Assembly: GCA_023653785.1 (NCBI GenBank)
Contig: JAMKCH010022312.1
Span: 1 to 64,000, forward strand
Direction of reading: 5' to 3'
DNA: 64,000 nt
Source of the DNA: Ophioderma brevispina
Lineage: Eukaryota; Echinodermata; Ophiuroidea; Amphilepidida; Ophiodermatidae
Shown in pieces: positions 35,385-46,315 of the stretch. Within the stretch, counting starts at the first letter, position 1, and every line of letters begins with the position of its first letter. A model generated the notes under the pieces. It made no database searches, was not told where the DNA came from, and saw only the letters and a list, made by a program, of their open reading frames with translations. The position numbers and the translations under genes are program-made.

Positions 35385-35601
35385 CCCCAAAAACCTTGGT
35401 ATAGACACCTCATTTATGCTTTTAGACCAAATGGTTGAGGAGTTATGATCCATGATATGCCTTATAAAGGTCATTGACCTTTGACCTTGAATATCTGACC
35501 AACGCAGCTGCCAGAAGGCTGGACAAATTTTTTCATAATAATTCACATATAGCCCTACAAGAATATGCAAAAAGTCCTTTTATTAGAATTTTTTCAAGGT
35601 T
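35385..35601 (-). repeat. Inverted copy of the 31.4 kb repeat
   Basis: The reverse complement starts AACCTTGAAAAAATTCTAAT and continues AAAAGGACTTTTTGCATATT, then CCTTCTGGCAGCTGCGTTGG, TCAAGGTCAAAGGTCA and a TTTTTGGGGTCA block. It matches 31373-31605 block for block. Together the copies flank the DIRS-containing interval in opposite orientation. Confidence 0.7.
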
Positions 35602-36730
35602 GAATCGCATATGGCCTTTCTAGTTCAGTAACCTTGGATGTGCACATGCTAACAGCAGCTGACCATGTATGTTCTGGGCATCATAATTCATACTAAAATA
35701 CAGGGGGTGTATTTGCTCAATATATTGGTGAATGAAAGTTATTGAATTGCGCCATGGGAATTGAGATTTTATTAGCTCATAGCGAGATAACTTGCTCATG
35801 ATATAAATAGCACAGTCATGGGCCATGCTTTATCATTAAGATATGGGCCATTGTGTTGTATTCTAGAGTCTACTTGGTGTGAAGACAGTCATATAACCAA
35901 ATCCGTCTGACCAAATCTTAGCAGCATAAGCTGATAGGTATTCGGGTATTGTTATAAAGGGCTGCCTCATGTAGCCTCTTTTTGTCTTATGAAGGACAAA
36001 AGGTCTATCTAGGCATCACCAAAGATTATCTTTGGCATCACTTACAAGCTCCATAACAAAAGGCAGCTATGCAGCTTTTTCCAGTTTCTTCATTTAAGTA
36101 ATAAATGGTCATTGACATAGGTATGCTGTAAGCTTTGTTTTTTCCAGTGAGCATGCCCCTGAAGTTTGACTTTTCTCATTTTGTTCTTGATACAAGTGTA
36201 TTTTGTGGATAAAAAATATGGGATGAATTCAGTATTCTGCCACCACATCCTTCAACATGCAGTTTATTCTGTTGAGGCTGCTGAATTCATAGGGTGGTGG
36301 CTCAATACAAAATTCTTTCCAAAAACTCCTTGCGTACATGATAAAGTAGTAGTAAAATACCAACTCAAAATTGATGGTGAAATATAACTATGATGATTAT
36401 AGAGGGCCTCCTTCTCTCCTTCTCGGGCGATGTCCTTTACCACCATTGGGCATTTCTTTGAAGGATGTTGTGTTCAACACGGAACAACCCCCTGATAAGT
36501 TGTTCAAAATATACCGGTGTAGAAGTACTCTCGGTACAACGGTTAAAGAATAGGGCACTCATTTTAGTTGACTCTTCACGCATAACATTAGTTCACGCTT
36601 TATTCCGTTATCGTATGTGGGGCCCAGACTGTGGCTCCGGAAGACTAAGATCTGCTTTCACACCAATGGGCACAGGCAATTACAGTAAATTCAAAAATTC
36701 CTAAAAATAGCGAAGTATACACCAATGATC
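35602..36730. other. Intergenic, nothing recognised
   Basis: Short ORFs on both strands, no recognisable protein, no clear element ends. Confidence 0.4.
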
Positions 36731-36734
36731 TATA

Positions 36735-37720
36735 TTTAGAGAAGGAGCAGAATATCATAGGGCCTTAGTTAAGGATTTGTTTTTACCTCCCACTACAGAA
36801 AAGGTTTGACACATCCGGTAGTTAGTATGGACCCTTAACATCAATGCTAGGTAGGTAGTACTCTCAATTGTGGTTATCACTGTTTCAATAGGGGCCAATT
36901 TAAGTTTACACAGGGGTCGAACTTTTAAAATGGACCATTCATGTGAAATGTAGGCAATGTTGCCATTTAATCATACGGATTCAAAAAATGTATAGTTGTA
37001 GCACATCGACCATGGTTTTGGATGTTAAACGGGTTTATAAAATTGGACTAAAAGGTAAAAAAGTTCAATCTCAGTTTGTACAGAGGTCAACATTGAAAGT
37101 TAATCTGATTCTATTTTTTAATACTGGCATATTACTTGAGGTAAGAGGACTCCACAAAGTATAGTTTGAATTTTGTTTAATGTTTATTACGGGATAAGGG
37201 TCAAAGAAGGTCAACGGCAATTGGATTATGTTGCCCTATGGCCGATTTTGTCACATAACATGATAACTGTACACTGCAGATGGTACAAACTATTCCTTAT
37301 TTTGACACATTAAGCTAGATGAACAACTTCTTTCATTTTTCAACAAAATTGGAGCAACTTCTGATTTTGACCCCTGTACAAATAGAAATTGACCTTTTTT
37401 ACCATTTTAGCCATTTTTACCCTATAAATCCCAAACTAATGGTCATAGATGGTACAAACTATACATTTTTGGAATCCTTATGACTAGACGGACAATGTGG
37501 CATACATTTCAACATGATTGGAGCATTTTCAAAGTTTGACTCCTGTGTAAACTTAAATTGGCCCCTATTGAAAAAGTGACACCACAATTAGAGATTATAC
37601 TACCTAACTTGCGTTGATAGAGGGTCCATACCAACTACCAAAGGTGTTAAACCTTTTCTGTAGTGAGGGGTAAACAATGATGTTTGACCTGGGTCCGTTC
37701 TCCTTCTCTAATTGGGGCCC
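36735..37720. mobile_element. Foldback element with long inverted arms
   Basis: The left arm (about 36735-37110) and right arm (about 37340-37720) are inverted copies. CTACAGAAAAGGTTTGACAC pairs with GTGTTAAACCTTTTCTGTAG. ATAGGGGCCAATTTAAGTTT pairs with AAACTTAAATTGGCCCCTAT. GGATTCAAAAAATGTATAGT pairs with ACTATACATTTTTGGAATCC. Arms of nearly 400 bp around a short centre would form a large hairpin. There is no ORF of note. Foldback-type DNA elements have this architecture. Confidence 0.7.
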
Positions 37721-38780
37721 AAGTGTCAAATCTAAGCCATTGTCAATTCTAGCCTTTTCTATTCAGTCAAAAGATCTTCGTGTTAATAGTTAAATTTGCA
37801 TATCACTCATAAATCTGAAGATTTACAGCCTGAAGATTTAACAGGGGAAATTTACATTTCTTGCATTCAGTTGCTGGCCTCACCTAAGCTACTGGAATCA
37901 AATCTACTCCGAGTGGTTTTTATTATGAAAGGTACGTTTGATCATGAAAATAAACTAATTTTTAAAAGGCTTCTATGTCTTATTTTATTCATTTTCAGAA
38001 TGGTTAACTGTTAGAACACGTGTAAAAGCAAACTTTTGTGACTATGTTTTCCCAATCTAAAATAAAATACAGGCCAATTAATATCGTGCGGGGATTCGGC
38101 GGTATTTAGGCCATACATCCTTAGTTCATTGCAAGGAAATGTTGAATCATCTACTGTTATACCACTTTGTCATGTTTGGTTTTTTTTTCATTAAATATAA
38201 ACTTAATGGTATCAAAATCTCAACACTAAAATCCTCAGCGATCTTTAATTTGCAGTAATGTTTTATACAGGGCCGTCCTGACACCCCAATTATCTGAATT
38301 ATGCCCGCAAAATTTGGTTTTCGATGGCAAATATCTGAACATGTCTGCAAAATGTGATATTAGGTCTAATGTAAAAAGATTTAGGGTCAATCTTTGAATG
38401 AAATAAATCATATTGTTACTGAATTTTTCGTCGGAAAATATATGACTTTCGATTGATATTCTGCACTATGCTATCTGCTGAAAACAAAATTGGTTATGGT
38501 ATATTGTGTTCGTGCTTGTATAACCCACCTGTTGTACAAAAACGTACAAAGTACCAATTAATACACTGTCAATATGAATTCATAGTTCAGAGATAGGATA
38601 TTAAAAAAAAAGAAAAAAATAAAAAACTTAAAAAAAGCAAAATTAATGTTTTCAATTTCAAAACTATACGAAATGTTACAAATGCGACAGTGCCAAAATC
38701 AAATAAACGGTGTTTCATTGAAGCATAACTAATTTTGGGAACAATAAAATTTAAAAGGCTTCATCTTTTACAATTTTTTC
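37721..38780. other. AT-rich stretch, nothing recognised
   Basis: About 1 kb including an A-rich run (38601-38640). The part near 38600-38780 may be the 3' non-coding end of the LINE on the minus strand. Confidence 0.35.
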
Positions 38781-40210
38781 TCTTAATTAGGGAGCACCAT
38801 TTTCATTAAAATTTTGAACATGACATAGTTCTAAAAAAGTAACCATATTCTTAGTATTCAAGTAATTGAGACTTAAAAGCTCCTTTTTACTAATGTGTGT
38901 CCGGGGCCCGACATTTAAAATAATTTTGTTTTGAGTGATCTGTAATTTATGTTTAAGACTTGTTGAATTCTGAATACCAAGAACATGCGTAATCAACCTT
39001 TCCTTTTGATAGTCTGACCTAGACAATCAACCTTAAAATTATCAACCTTTTAATTTTTCTTTTTTGAGCCAGAAATCATGCATTCTGTTTTACCAAGATG
39101 TAATGACAATTTATTGTCCACAAGCCAATTACTACATGATTCAAGAACTTTGCCTATAGTTTATTTGAAATGAGATTTGGGTCCTTGTGAGAAAAAGTAC
39201 AGCACTGTCATCAGCATATAAAGGCAGCTTACAATCTGGATGAATACTTAAAATCATGTCATTAATATAGCAAAGAAATAAAAGTGGCCCAAGGATACTG
39301 CCCTGGGGCACACCACAAGAACTATTCATTGCACTGGAACACACATGATTAATATAAACAACATGTTGCCTGTTGGAAAGATATGAGCGAAACCACTCAG
39401 TACCTGACTCAACTCCCATGGCCCATTGCACTTACTTTTTCACATAAGATGAGGGGGTGGCCATTGGTTTACTGTGTCATGCTTTGTGAAGATCAAGTAT
39501 GACCATATACCAGTGAATAAACCTCTAGAAGATTAAATAAGTGAATGAGACATGAGTCAGTTTAGTAGTTGCTCCTGAAGCCTGGTTGGTGTTCACACAA
39601 AATGTTGTTAGTCAAAAAATTATCAAATTGAACTCAAACAGTTTTTTCTTTCAGGTCTGTAGTTGCTTACATCATTTTTTTAGTTCATTCGGAACAATAC
39701 TGCCGGTAAAGGATGTATTTACAATATGAGTAATGGAGACCTTCAGAATGGGAGCGCCACCCTTCATAAACCTTGATGGGATGTTGTCCAGGCCAGTAAT
39801 TTTGTTCGGATTGAGGTGAAGGAGTTCGTTTTCAACAAATTCCTCATCCACACATCCTAATATTAAGGAATGCAAAATATTATTGTCTTGGTATTTTTTT
39901 TCTAAAAATAGCATGATCTGTTGTGAACAATTTACTTGGGGAGGAAGTTTATTTACTAAAGCAGGTGTTATATCGGCAAAGAGACTGTTGAAAGAGTTTG
40001 CAATTTGTAAAGGATCGTAATGTGAAACCCACCTATCTCCAAAACAATTGCTGCCCAAGCTCTTTATCTCTTGACTTGTAACCCAAATTCTTAAGATGAT
40101 GCCAAAGTTTCTTTGGATTGTTTTTGTTTTCATCAATTTGTTCAGATACACTGTTGCCCATAAAGATGGAATATTTTTTTCAGACCCAATCTTAAAACGT
40201 ATTTCTATTT
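38780..40210 (-). pseudogene. LINE remnant 1 (CR1/Jockey-like reverse transcriptase)
   Basis: On the minus strand a decayed RT can be followed. The N-terminal palm has ITGLDNIPSRFMKGGAPILK (39672-40151). Then comes a frameshifted LTNNILCEHQPGFRS, then CGVPQGSILGPLLFLCYIND and the catalytic YADDSAV (39141-39431). WLVDNKLSLHLGKTECMI (about 39065-39125) marks the thumb start. A C-terminal segment with LQITQNKIILNVGPRTHISK (38787-39026) follows. Established: these are RT blocks of CR1/Jockey-clade non-LTR retrotransposons. No endonuclease is present, so the copy is 5' truncated. Between the thumb start and the C-terminal segment about 100 residues expected of the family are missing. Stops and frame changes make it inactive. 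Confidence 0.85.
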
Positions 40211-41354
40211 GAACGCCTCAGTAATCATATTAGAGTAGGTGAATGATTACATAATGAGTCCCCACTACCCAGGTGAAGTGAATCCACGCATAATTTTGAT
40301 TTACGTAACAATGCTACATGCTTTTTGTTGGGAACTATAAAATGCCAGACGTTTGTTGTTTGTTTCTTTTCCCTGCTCCAAGCCTGTGTGCAACGAGCCC
40401 ACGTTTTTCAGAGTTGGTTGTTACCTTTCAAGTACAACAAAAACTGACACAGAGGTTCCATAGGGTATGCCTCGTCCAACGGCATTGTCAATACGCCGAA
40501 GAGTGCTTGCACTCCACGAGAAGGGTATCTATATATAGTATATATAAAACAATCCAAATTCGCTGATTTTGCTTTCCTCAGGATATCCGCATCGTAACGG
40601 TCCGTAAAACCTCACAACATCATCGAGAGGTGGGTCATTTGAGGCCCGCTAAATCCCAGGACAACCATGATTGACTACCAGACGCGATGATCGCCGACTA
40701 CCCTATCTGTGCGTAGACACGTAAACGCGGAAAATGGCCAAGGGAACGAGACGTACGTCTTTCGTCGTTTGTGGATAATACACTATGGAACCAACGTTCG
40801 ATCTACTTGGGATGCCTTTGGCCGAGTCATCAATGACATGGATACTCTTCCTCTCAAAACTCACAGAGTTATCTCAGGCTCTGACCGATGAGCGGGACGC
40901 CTGCATTGCCCATCAGAAACAATCCTTGTGGAACGTATACCGCGCGACGTCTTAACGCCACGATTCCCTGCAAGGGGTGGTCATACTCGATATTAGTTAG
41001 TGACTGATTGACATTTCATAAAACATTGTACTGTTGAACATTTCTATCGCATAAAATGTAACAATCCTTAATCTGCTGGGGGGGGTTCAAATACCACATT
41101 TTCTTTTTCCTTTCTGGCTAAGGGCACGGTACGTACAGTGTAATGTGGACTAAGTTCATCATGGTGATATGTTCGGAAGAGACGATCAATCAAGTAATGT
41201 AGCGATATACACCCTAAATATCATAATAACTTACACTGTAAGAATCATTCCATAAAAGTTGGTAAAATATTTTATTCCAACTTTATATGGGCAACATTGT
41301 ATAGTATTCAGATTTTACTATACGAATCCTTACTACAGTAGTCCTCATGACAGA
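40211..41354. other. GC-richer segment of unknown nature
   Basis: The part from 40440 to 40980 is richer in GC and CpG than its surroundings (GACGTACGTCTTTCGTCGTT at 40751). It contains a 60-codon ORF (40709-40891) with RRLWIIHYGTNVRSTWDAFG. I do not recognise it and see no splice sites that would make it a clear exon. Confidence 0.3.
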
Positions 41355-41408
41355 TTTTTTTTTTTTTTTCAATCAAACCATTTTAAAAAAAAAAAAAAAA
41401 AAAAAAAA
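41355..41408. repeat. Poly(T) then poly(A) tracts
   Basis: Fifteen T at 41355-41369, then CAATCAAACCATTTT, then 24 A. Read on the minus strand, the T-run would be a poly(A) tail and could mark the 3' end of LINE remnant 2. Confidence 0.8.
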
Positions 41409-41839
41409 CAAAATCACTTATTTATAATCTTCTAAAATAACATAACATCTAGACAAAAGGTGAGGTGATATGGAAAGAGGTAAAACACAAGGACAATAAG
41501 GCCAGAATGGGTCACCACCTACGTATGTAATATACAACATTAAAATTAAAATAGAAAAATTTTACATTTTTATTAAAAAAGACAATTGCACACCGTAGAC
41601 GAGACGCGGGCGCGGCCGAAAATCTAAATTCGGTAAGATACGCCAGCAATTCATAAATGTTTAATTATTTGGATATGAATGAGATTCCCAACATTAAGGA
41701 CTAGCAGTGAGGTTGTATTCCAAGAATATTTGTTTTGATGTATTTTTTGACAGCACCAATTAATACTGATATAAACTTTAAATTATTGACAGACGAATAA
41801 ATAAAGACATGCCTTAATTCTTAGCATAGCAATTCATAA

Positions 41840-43690
41840 GCTTGCTTTCAATTGATTTCTGAAGTGTTTTTGTTGATTTTGAATATTTTTAATGTTGAGT
41901 TCAGGGAGTTCCAGAATGAAGGTACCTGTTTTGATTTTAAGTCCAATTGTTTTGTCGGAACATGCCTTTTTTTGGTTTTAGCTATGTGTAATCTGGGGCA
42001 TTCCTTGTGTGATAGTCATGTATTTCGCTATGTTTCGTGACAATACTTGTCAAATTGTTTCTGGTAATTGAATCCGTGAATTGTGTTTATACATAAATAT
42101 ACCCAAGATTAAGGTTAAATGTGTCAAACATTAAGGTTCGTATTCTAGGTAAAAAAGGGTCCGACTGACATCTTATAAGGCAATGTTAGAAATATGTCTT
42201 AGTGCCCCTTTTGGAGTTATAAATCTGTGTTTAAATGATCTAGAGTATTACCCGATTTCATATCCCATGTTATATACGGCCCAATTATAACATGTATAAA
42301 AATAGAATACAACGAATAACAATACATATTCTGCACAAAATCGTATCAGTTGTTAAAATTCCAATATTACGAGAAATTGTTTTGGATATAGTATCAATGT
42401 GATATTTCCAAGAAAGGTTTTCGTCAATAACAAGTCCAAGAAATTTTGTTGTTCTGACCTTTTCTAGGGATACACCATCAAGGACGATATCGATTGTTTT
42501 AGGAGAAATACTATCATATTTTACCATACACTTTGTATCTTTAATATTTCCTGATTTGCTGATACATGCCTGTTGAGTATCGTTAACATTATTATGTGAA
42601 CACTGTTTTTTGTCAATTATTTTATCACTATACTTGGAAGTTCCGTGCGGGGTCCCTAAAACCATGTAGTTAGTTTTCTTCGTATTTACAGATAATTTGT
42701 TAGCTTTAAACCAATTACACACTTCACGAAGCTCATTATTTACAAAACCTATTTCAGAGAAAATGTCTGGATGAGAGTACAAAATAGTAGTGTCATCTGC
42801 GAACAAGATAAAATCAAGAGCTGAAGTAGTTTCGGTTATGTCATTGACATAAAGTATAAACAACAATGGGCCTAAAATTGAGCCTTGTGGAACACCACAT
42901 TTAATAATTTGTGAACTTGAACTAATTGACTGAAAATTAGTCAATTTTTTTTTATTTATCCTTATTAAATGTATACAAAATTGTGTCCCGCTTCTTTATA
43001 TCATTTAAGATATCGCTGGTTCGGTTCGGTTCGTTTTATTGGTGCGGTAGTATCAATAACTTCAATGACCAGATTCCTAAATTTTGACCAGGCTTCTTCA
43101 ACATTTTGTAAGTTGCACACTTCAGTCCAGTCAACCTTAGATAGGCTGTCGAGAAAATCCTGGTGGTTGTAGTTTTTAAGGGACCGGCTTCTGATGATGG
43201 TTTTATGTTTAGCAACTTGACTTTTGATGTTTTTCTGGTACAAAAAATAGTAAAATGATCACTGAAACCAGTACAGATTTACCCCAGATTGGCATATACT
43301 TTACTGTCAGAGTTACAAATTATATGATCAATAACTCTGGCACGGGTAGGGGTAGTAATTTTTTTTAGATCAAACAGATTGAAAATATCAACATAACTAG
43401 GAAGATACTCTTTTTTACACTAAAAACGTGTTTAGAAATCCTGGACAAACTAGTGTTTAGATGGCCATAATGGTTAGGATTCAAACATGTATTGTGTTTA
43501 GGTATTTTAGATGTTTAAATACTAAACGTTAAGATATCTATACACAAGTTTTTGTGTTTAAATGCTAAACGTTAACCCATCTAAACACAAGTTTGTCCAG
43601 AATTTCTAAACACGTTTTTAGAGTGTAAAGCAGATATTGAAATTCCCCAATATAATTAATTCAGTGTCAGACCTAATATTCCCCTTCTAA
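41840..43690 (-). pseudogene. LINE remnant 2 (endonuclease and reverse transcriptase)
   Basis: On the minus strand the element begins in the apurinic-type endonuclease with ELIILGNFN (about 43650-43680), a G-N-F-N version of the usual G-D-F-N motif. After an inserted palindrome it continues with TPTRARVIDHIICNSDSKVY and SDHF. Then comes the linker VDWTEVCNLQNVEEAWSKFR (43001-43243). The RT resumes at CGVPQGSILGPLLFILYVND and FADDTT (42285-42944), with TTKFLGLVIDENLSWKYHI in the thumb. A decayed tail includes KSKQVPSFWNSLN (about 41900). The first RT blocks, roughly 150-200 residues between linker and CGVPQG, are deleted. It differs from LINE 1 in sequence, for example FADD against YADD, so it is a separate family or lineage. 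Confidence 0.85.
43418..43625. mobile_element. 208 bp palindromic MITE inserted in LINE remnant 2
   Basis: Terminal inverted repeats of about 48 bp: CACTAAAAACGTGTTTAGAA, then ATCCTGGACAAAC and a GTGTTTAGATGG block; and their inverse ending CACGTTTTTAGAGTG. Both sides are flanked by TA (43416-43417 and 43626-43627). The interior is full of GTGTTTA/TAAACAC blocks and is itself partly palindromic. A TA duplication fits Tc1/mariner-type transposition. Non-coding. Confidence 0.8.
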
Positions 43691-44344
43691 AAATGATTTT
43701 GATATCAGATGAAACGCCGTATTTTCTCATTGTCCTCCTGAAATTTTAGCTTTTAAATCCATTTCGTTCCTAAGATATAGAGACAAAAACAGTGGCGTAT
43801 AGCTGCCGTTTTGAATATTAGCACATGTGAATATGGCATTGCATCATGCAATATCGCCTTTTCTGCTTTTGTGCTTTAAAACATTTGGAAACACCTTATT
43901 GCTCTCAAATGGTTTTTCAACTTTAAAAAAATGTCATTATATATCAAACCTCCAATTTTCATGCAAGGGATCATTTCATGTCAGCATCAAACTCAGAGTT
44001 CATGACAGAATGGTTGACAGGTATTAATGAAATAGAAATATAAGTTGCCGCAATATTGACCTTTGTGCACACTTTATAATTAATACTCCTTTATAGATAA
44101 AATCCAGGTCTGTTTTTACATTCTTTTAAGAAAGAGGATGACGACAATAGGTTGTGAATTAAAATTTACTAACACCTTCAGTGGAGCGGTAGTTTTTATT
44201 GAATGTCGACAACTCCGACTCGGCAAACGCAAGCACTTCTATTCGAAACGATACATTTTCAATACTTTAAAAAAAGATGAGTGTGGGAAAAACGGTGCAG
44301 TGGAGCTTTTTGTTTGGGGGGGGCGGGGTGGTGGTGTTTCAAAT
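43691..44344. other. Non-coding stretch, nothing recognised
   Basis: AT-rich, short ORFs only, no recognisable boundaries. Confidence 0.4.
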
Positions 44345-44545
44345 ACGTTGGGCCTAAAAATTATCAGGCCGGTACGCGGGGGGGGGGGGGGGGTTCAAGC
44401 TCACCCCCACCCCACCCACACAAGTCCCAAAAAGGACCATTGTATGGTGGTACGGTCCACTTTGACCAAAAAAGTCCACTTTTTAGAACAAAAGGTCCCA
44501 CTTTTTTCGAAGTCCCGCACCCAAAAATAAATCCTGTGTTATGGT
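44345..44545 (-). repeat. Dispersed repeat ending in a G-rich tract (copy 2)
   Basis: On the minus strand it reads GTGGGACCTTTTGTTC, AAAAAGTGGACTTTTTTGGT, CAAAGTGGACCG and ACAATGGTCCTTTTTGGGAC, then a GTGTGGGTGGGGTGGGGG run. These match blocks of 18333-18560. G12-13 runs flank it at 44315-44392. ORFs crossing it are not shared with the other copy. Confidence 0.5.
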
Positions 44546-44764
44546 CTTATTTATATGAAATCACTACCGTTATGGCACATCATATGGATACCCCAAAATC
44601 TCTCTGTTGCACCTTTAAGATGTTGAGATAAGGAAGAGTACAAAGATGAGGTACAAGCATAAATGAGTCCAGAGTAACATAACATTAGGCAGGGATTAAT
44701 TCGTGTTTGATTCAAACTGCCAGCTTGCTATAAAGAAACTTATAGTCTGGCGCCTACTCTTTAA

Positions 44765-45294
44765 AGAGACACTGGCCCATTTGAAAAATAGTGCGCCCTC
44801 AAGATTTTCAACTCGATATTTTTGCCATGGGTGTAAGGCTTTTTTATATTTACAAAAGCCTCACCCGAAATGATTAGACCAAATAAGCTTCATTATGGGA
44901 AACAGAACGATTTATAATTTAATTAACGTCGCGGCGACGTGAAATCAGCGACGAAGAAAATGGCGGTTAACACAAAGAACACGCACGCCGTATGCATTGT
45001 TTCCCACGCTATGACACGTTTTGATCGGTCGATAAACATTGGTGGTTTTAAATATCAGTGGTACGAGTCCAAATATTCAGTAATATACACATTGTTGAGT
45101 AAAGTATGGAAAACTTCAAGTTGGCTACAAATTACCTAAAATGGCATTTAGGTATGATAAAGGACAGGTTTATACTCATATCAATGTCCTATCTTGTAAA
45201 ATATATCTCTGTTCTTACCAATGGCTAGATATAATTTGAGAGCAATTGAAGAAGTTTCATATTTTGTTGAAAATGTGGGCCCCCCAGTGCCGCT
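44765..45294 (+). mobile_element. TTAA-flanked MITE (AGAGACACTGGC family), copy 2
   Basis: This 530 bp copy of the element at 5811-6345 starts AGAGACACTGGCCCATTTGA and ends GCCCCCCAGTGCCGCT. The left flank is TTAA (44761-44764). The right flank has mutated to TTAT. Interior blocks such as GTTTCCCACGC and CAATGGC(C)TAGA are shared. It has diverged enough from copy 1 that neither is a recent insertion. Confidence 0.75.
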
Positions 45295-45379
45295 TTATAT
45301 TGAGCAATAAACCCCCTTCAAGTTCTCGTACAGGGGCACACCCAGATTTTAACAACTTTGCTGGACTTTATCACTTCAC

Positions 45380-45470
45380 CACATAACATACATAACATAG
45401 GTTATTTATATAGCGCTTTTACATTAATGAACAAAGCGCTTCACAGTCAGAATGCAGAAAATAAAAAAAA
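45380..45470. repeat. Possible SINE 3' end (TATATAGCGC type)
   Basis: GGTTATTTATATAGCGCTTT followed by AACAAAGCGCTTCACAGTC. In my general knowledge such a paired AGCGCTTT motif occurs at the 3' ends of some animal SINEs. No tRNA-like head was found next to it. Confidence 0.35.
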
Positions 45471-46310
45471 TAAAACGGGAGAAAAGTGCAGTTCATAATT
45501 AAGATACAGATATGTTTGAGTTGTCTTAAAAACTGAATACTACTAGATTGTCTGAGTGATTGAGGCAAGTGGTTCCAAATAGTCTTATGAGCAATGATGC
45601 AAGTAGGTGCGAAGCAGCGTAACGTAATTATGCCTTAATTGATTTGATATTAAATTGTTGGCGCTGTCTTACAGAGCCGCACCGCGCCCCCGCCCGCGCC
45701 GGTCTTATCACTATTCTCACTATGAGTGCGCCCTCGGATAGGGCTGGGCTCAGTAAGTGAGAGAACAATAAAAATAATTATACCGCCCAACACTGCATCC
45801 AATTATTGGTAGATGATCCTGTATGTTTTCATGATGGGATTCGCATGTGAATGGATACAAAGATTGTGCTAGTATCTTAAGCACAGTTTCTACGACGATG
45901 TATTGTATACTGTATTTCAGGTAAGTACCATTTTACGTATTCAACGCATCTGTGCCTCTGCTAAAGGTTTTATTACGATACTGGGTCAACGGTTACATGC
46001 ATACATACCGTGTACCATGTACGTTGTTTATTGTCAATATCTGTTGTGTTGTTGTGTACACCTCTTTGTCATGTTTTTGTACCCGTTGTGTACAAATGAT
46101 AGTGGTTGCTAAAAATAATCAGGCATCAAGGGCATTGAGGAGGTCAGACCAAGACAACTTTTCATTATCTTATGAGGTAGACACGAACTTGCGTCGTAAT
46201 TTCTCAGAGGGAGGGAAGTGAGATTTCAAATTCTCAGTGATCAGACTTTACTGTCGCATCTCATCTGCAGAGTAGCCTCAGTAGGTTGAAACCAAATGCG
46301 AGTGCGTAGA
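45471..46310. other. Non-coding stretch, nothing recognised
   Basis: Includes a GC-rich patch near 45670-45740 (CCGCACCGCGCCCCCGCCCG). ORFs of up to 89 codons have no recognisable product. Confidence 0.35.
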
Positions 46311-46315
46311 ATTAA

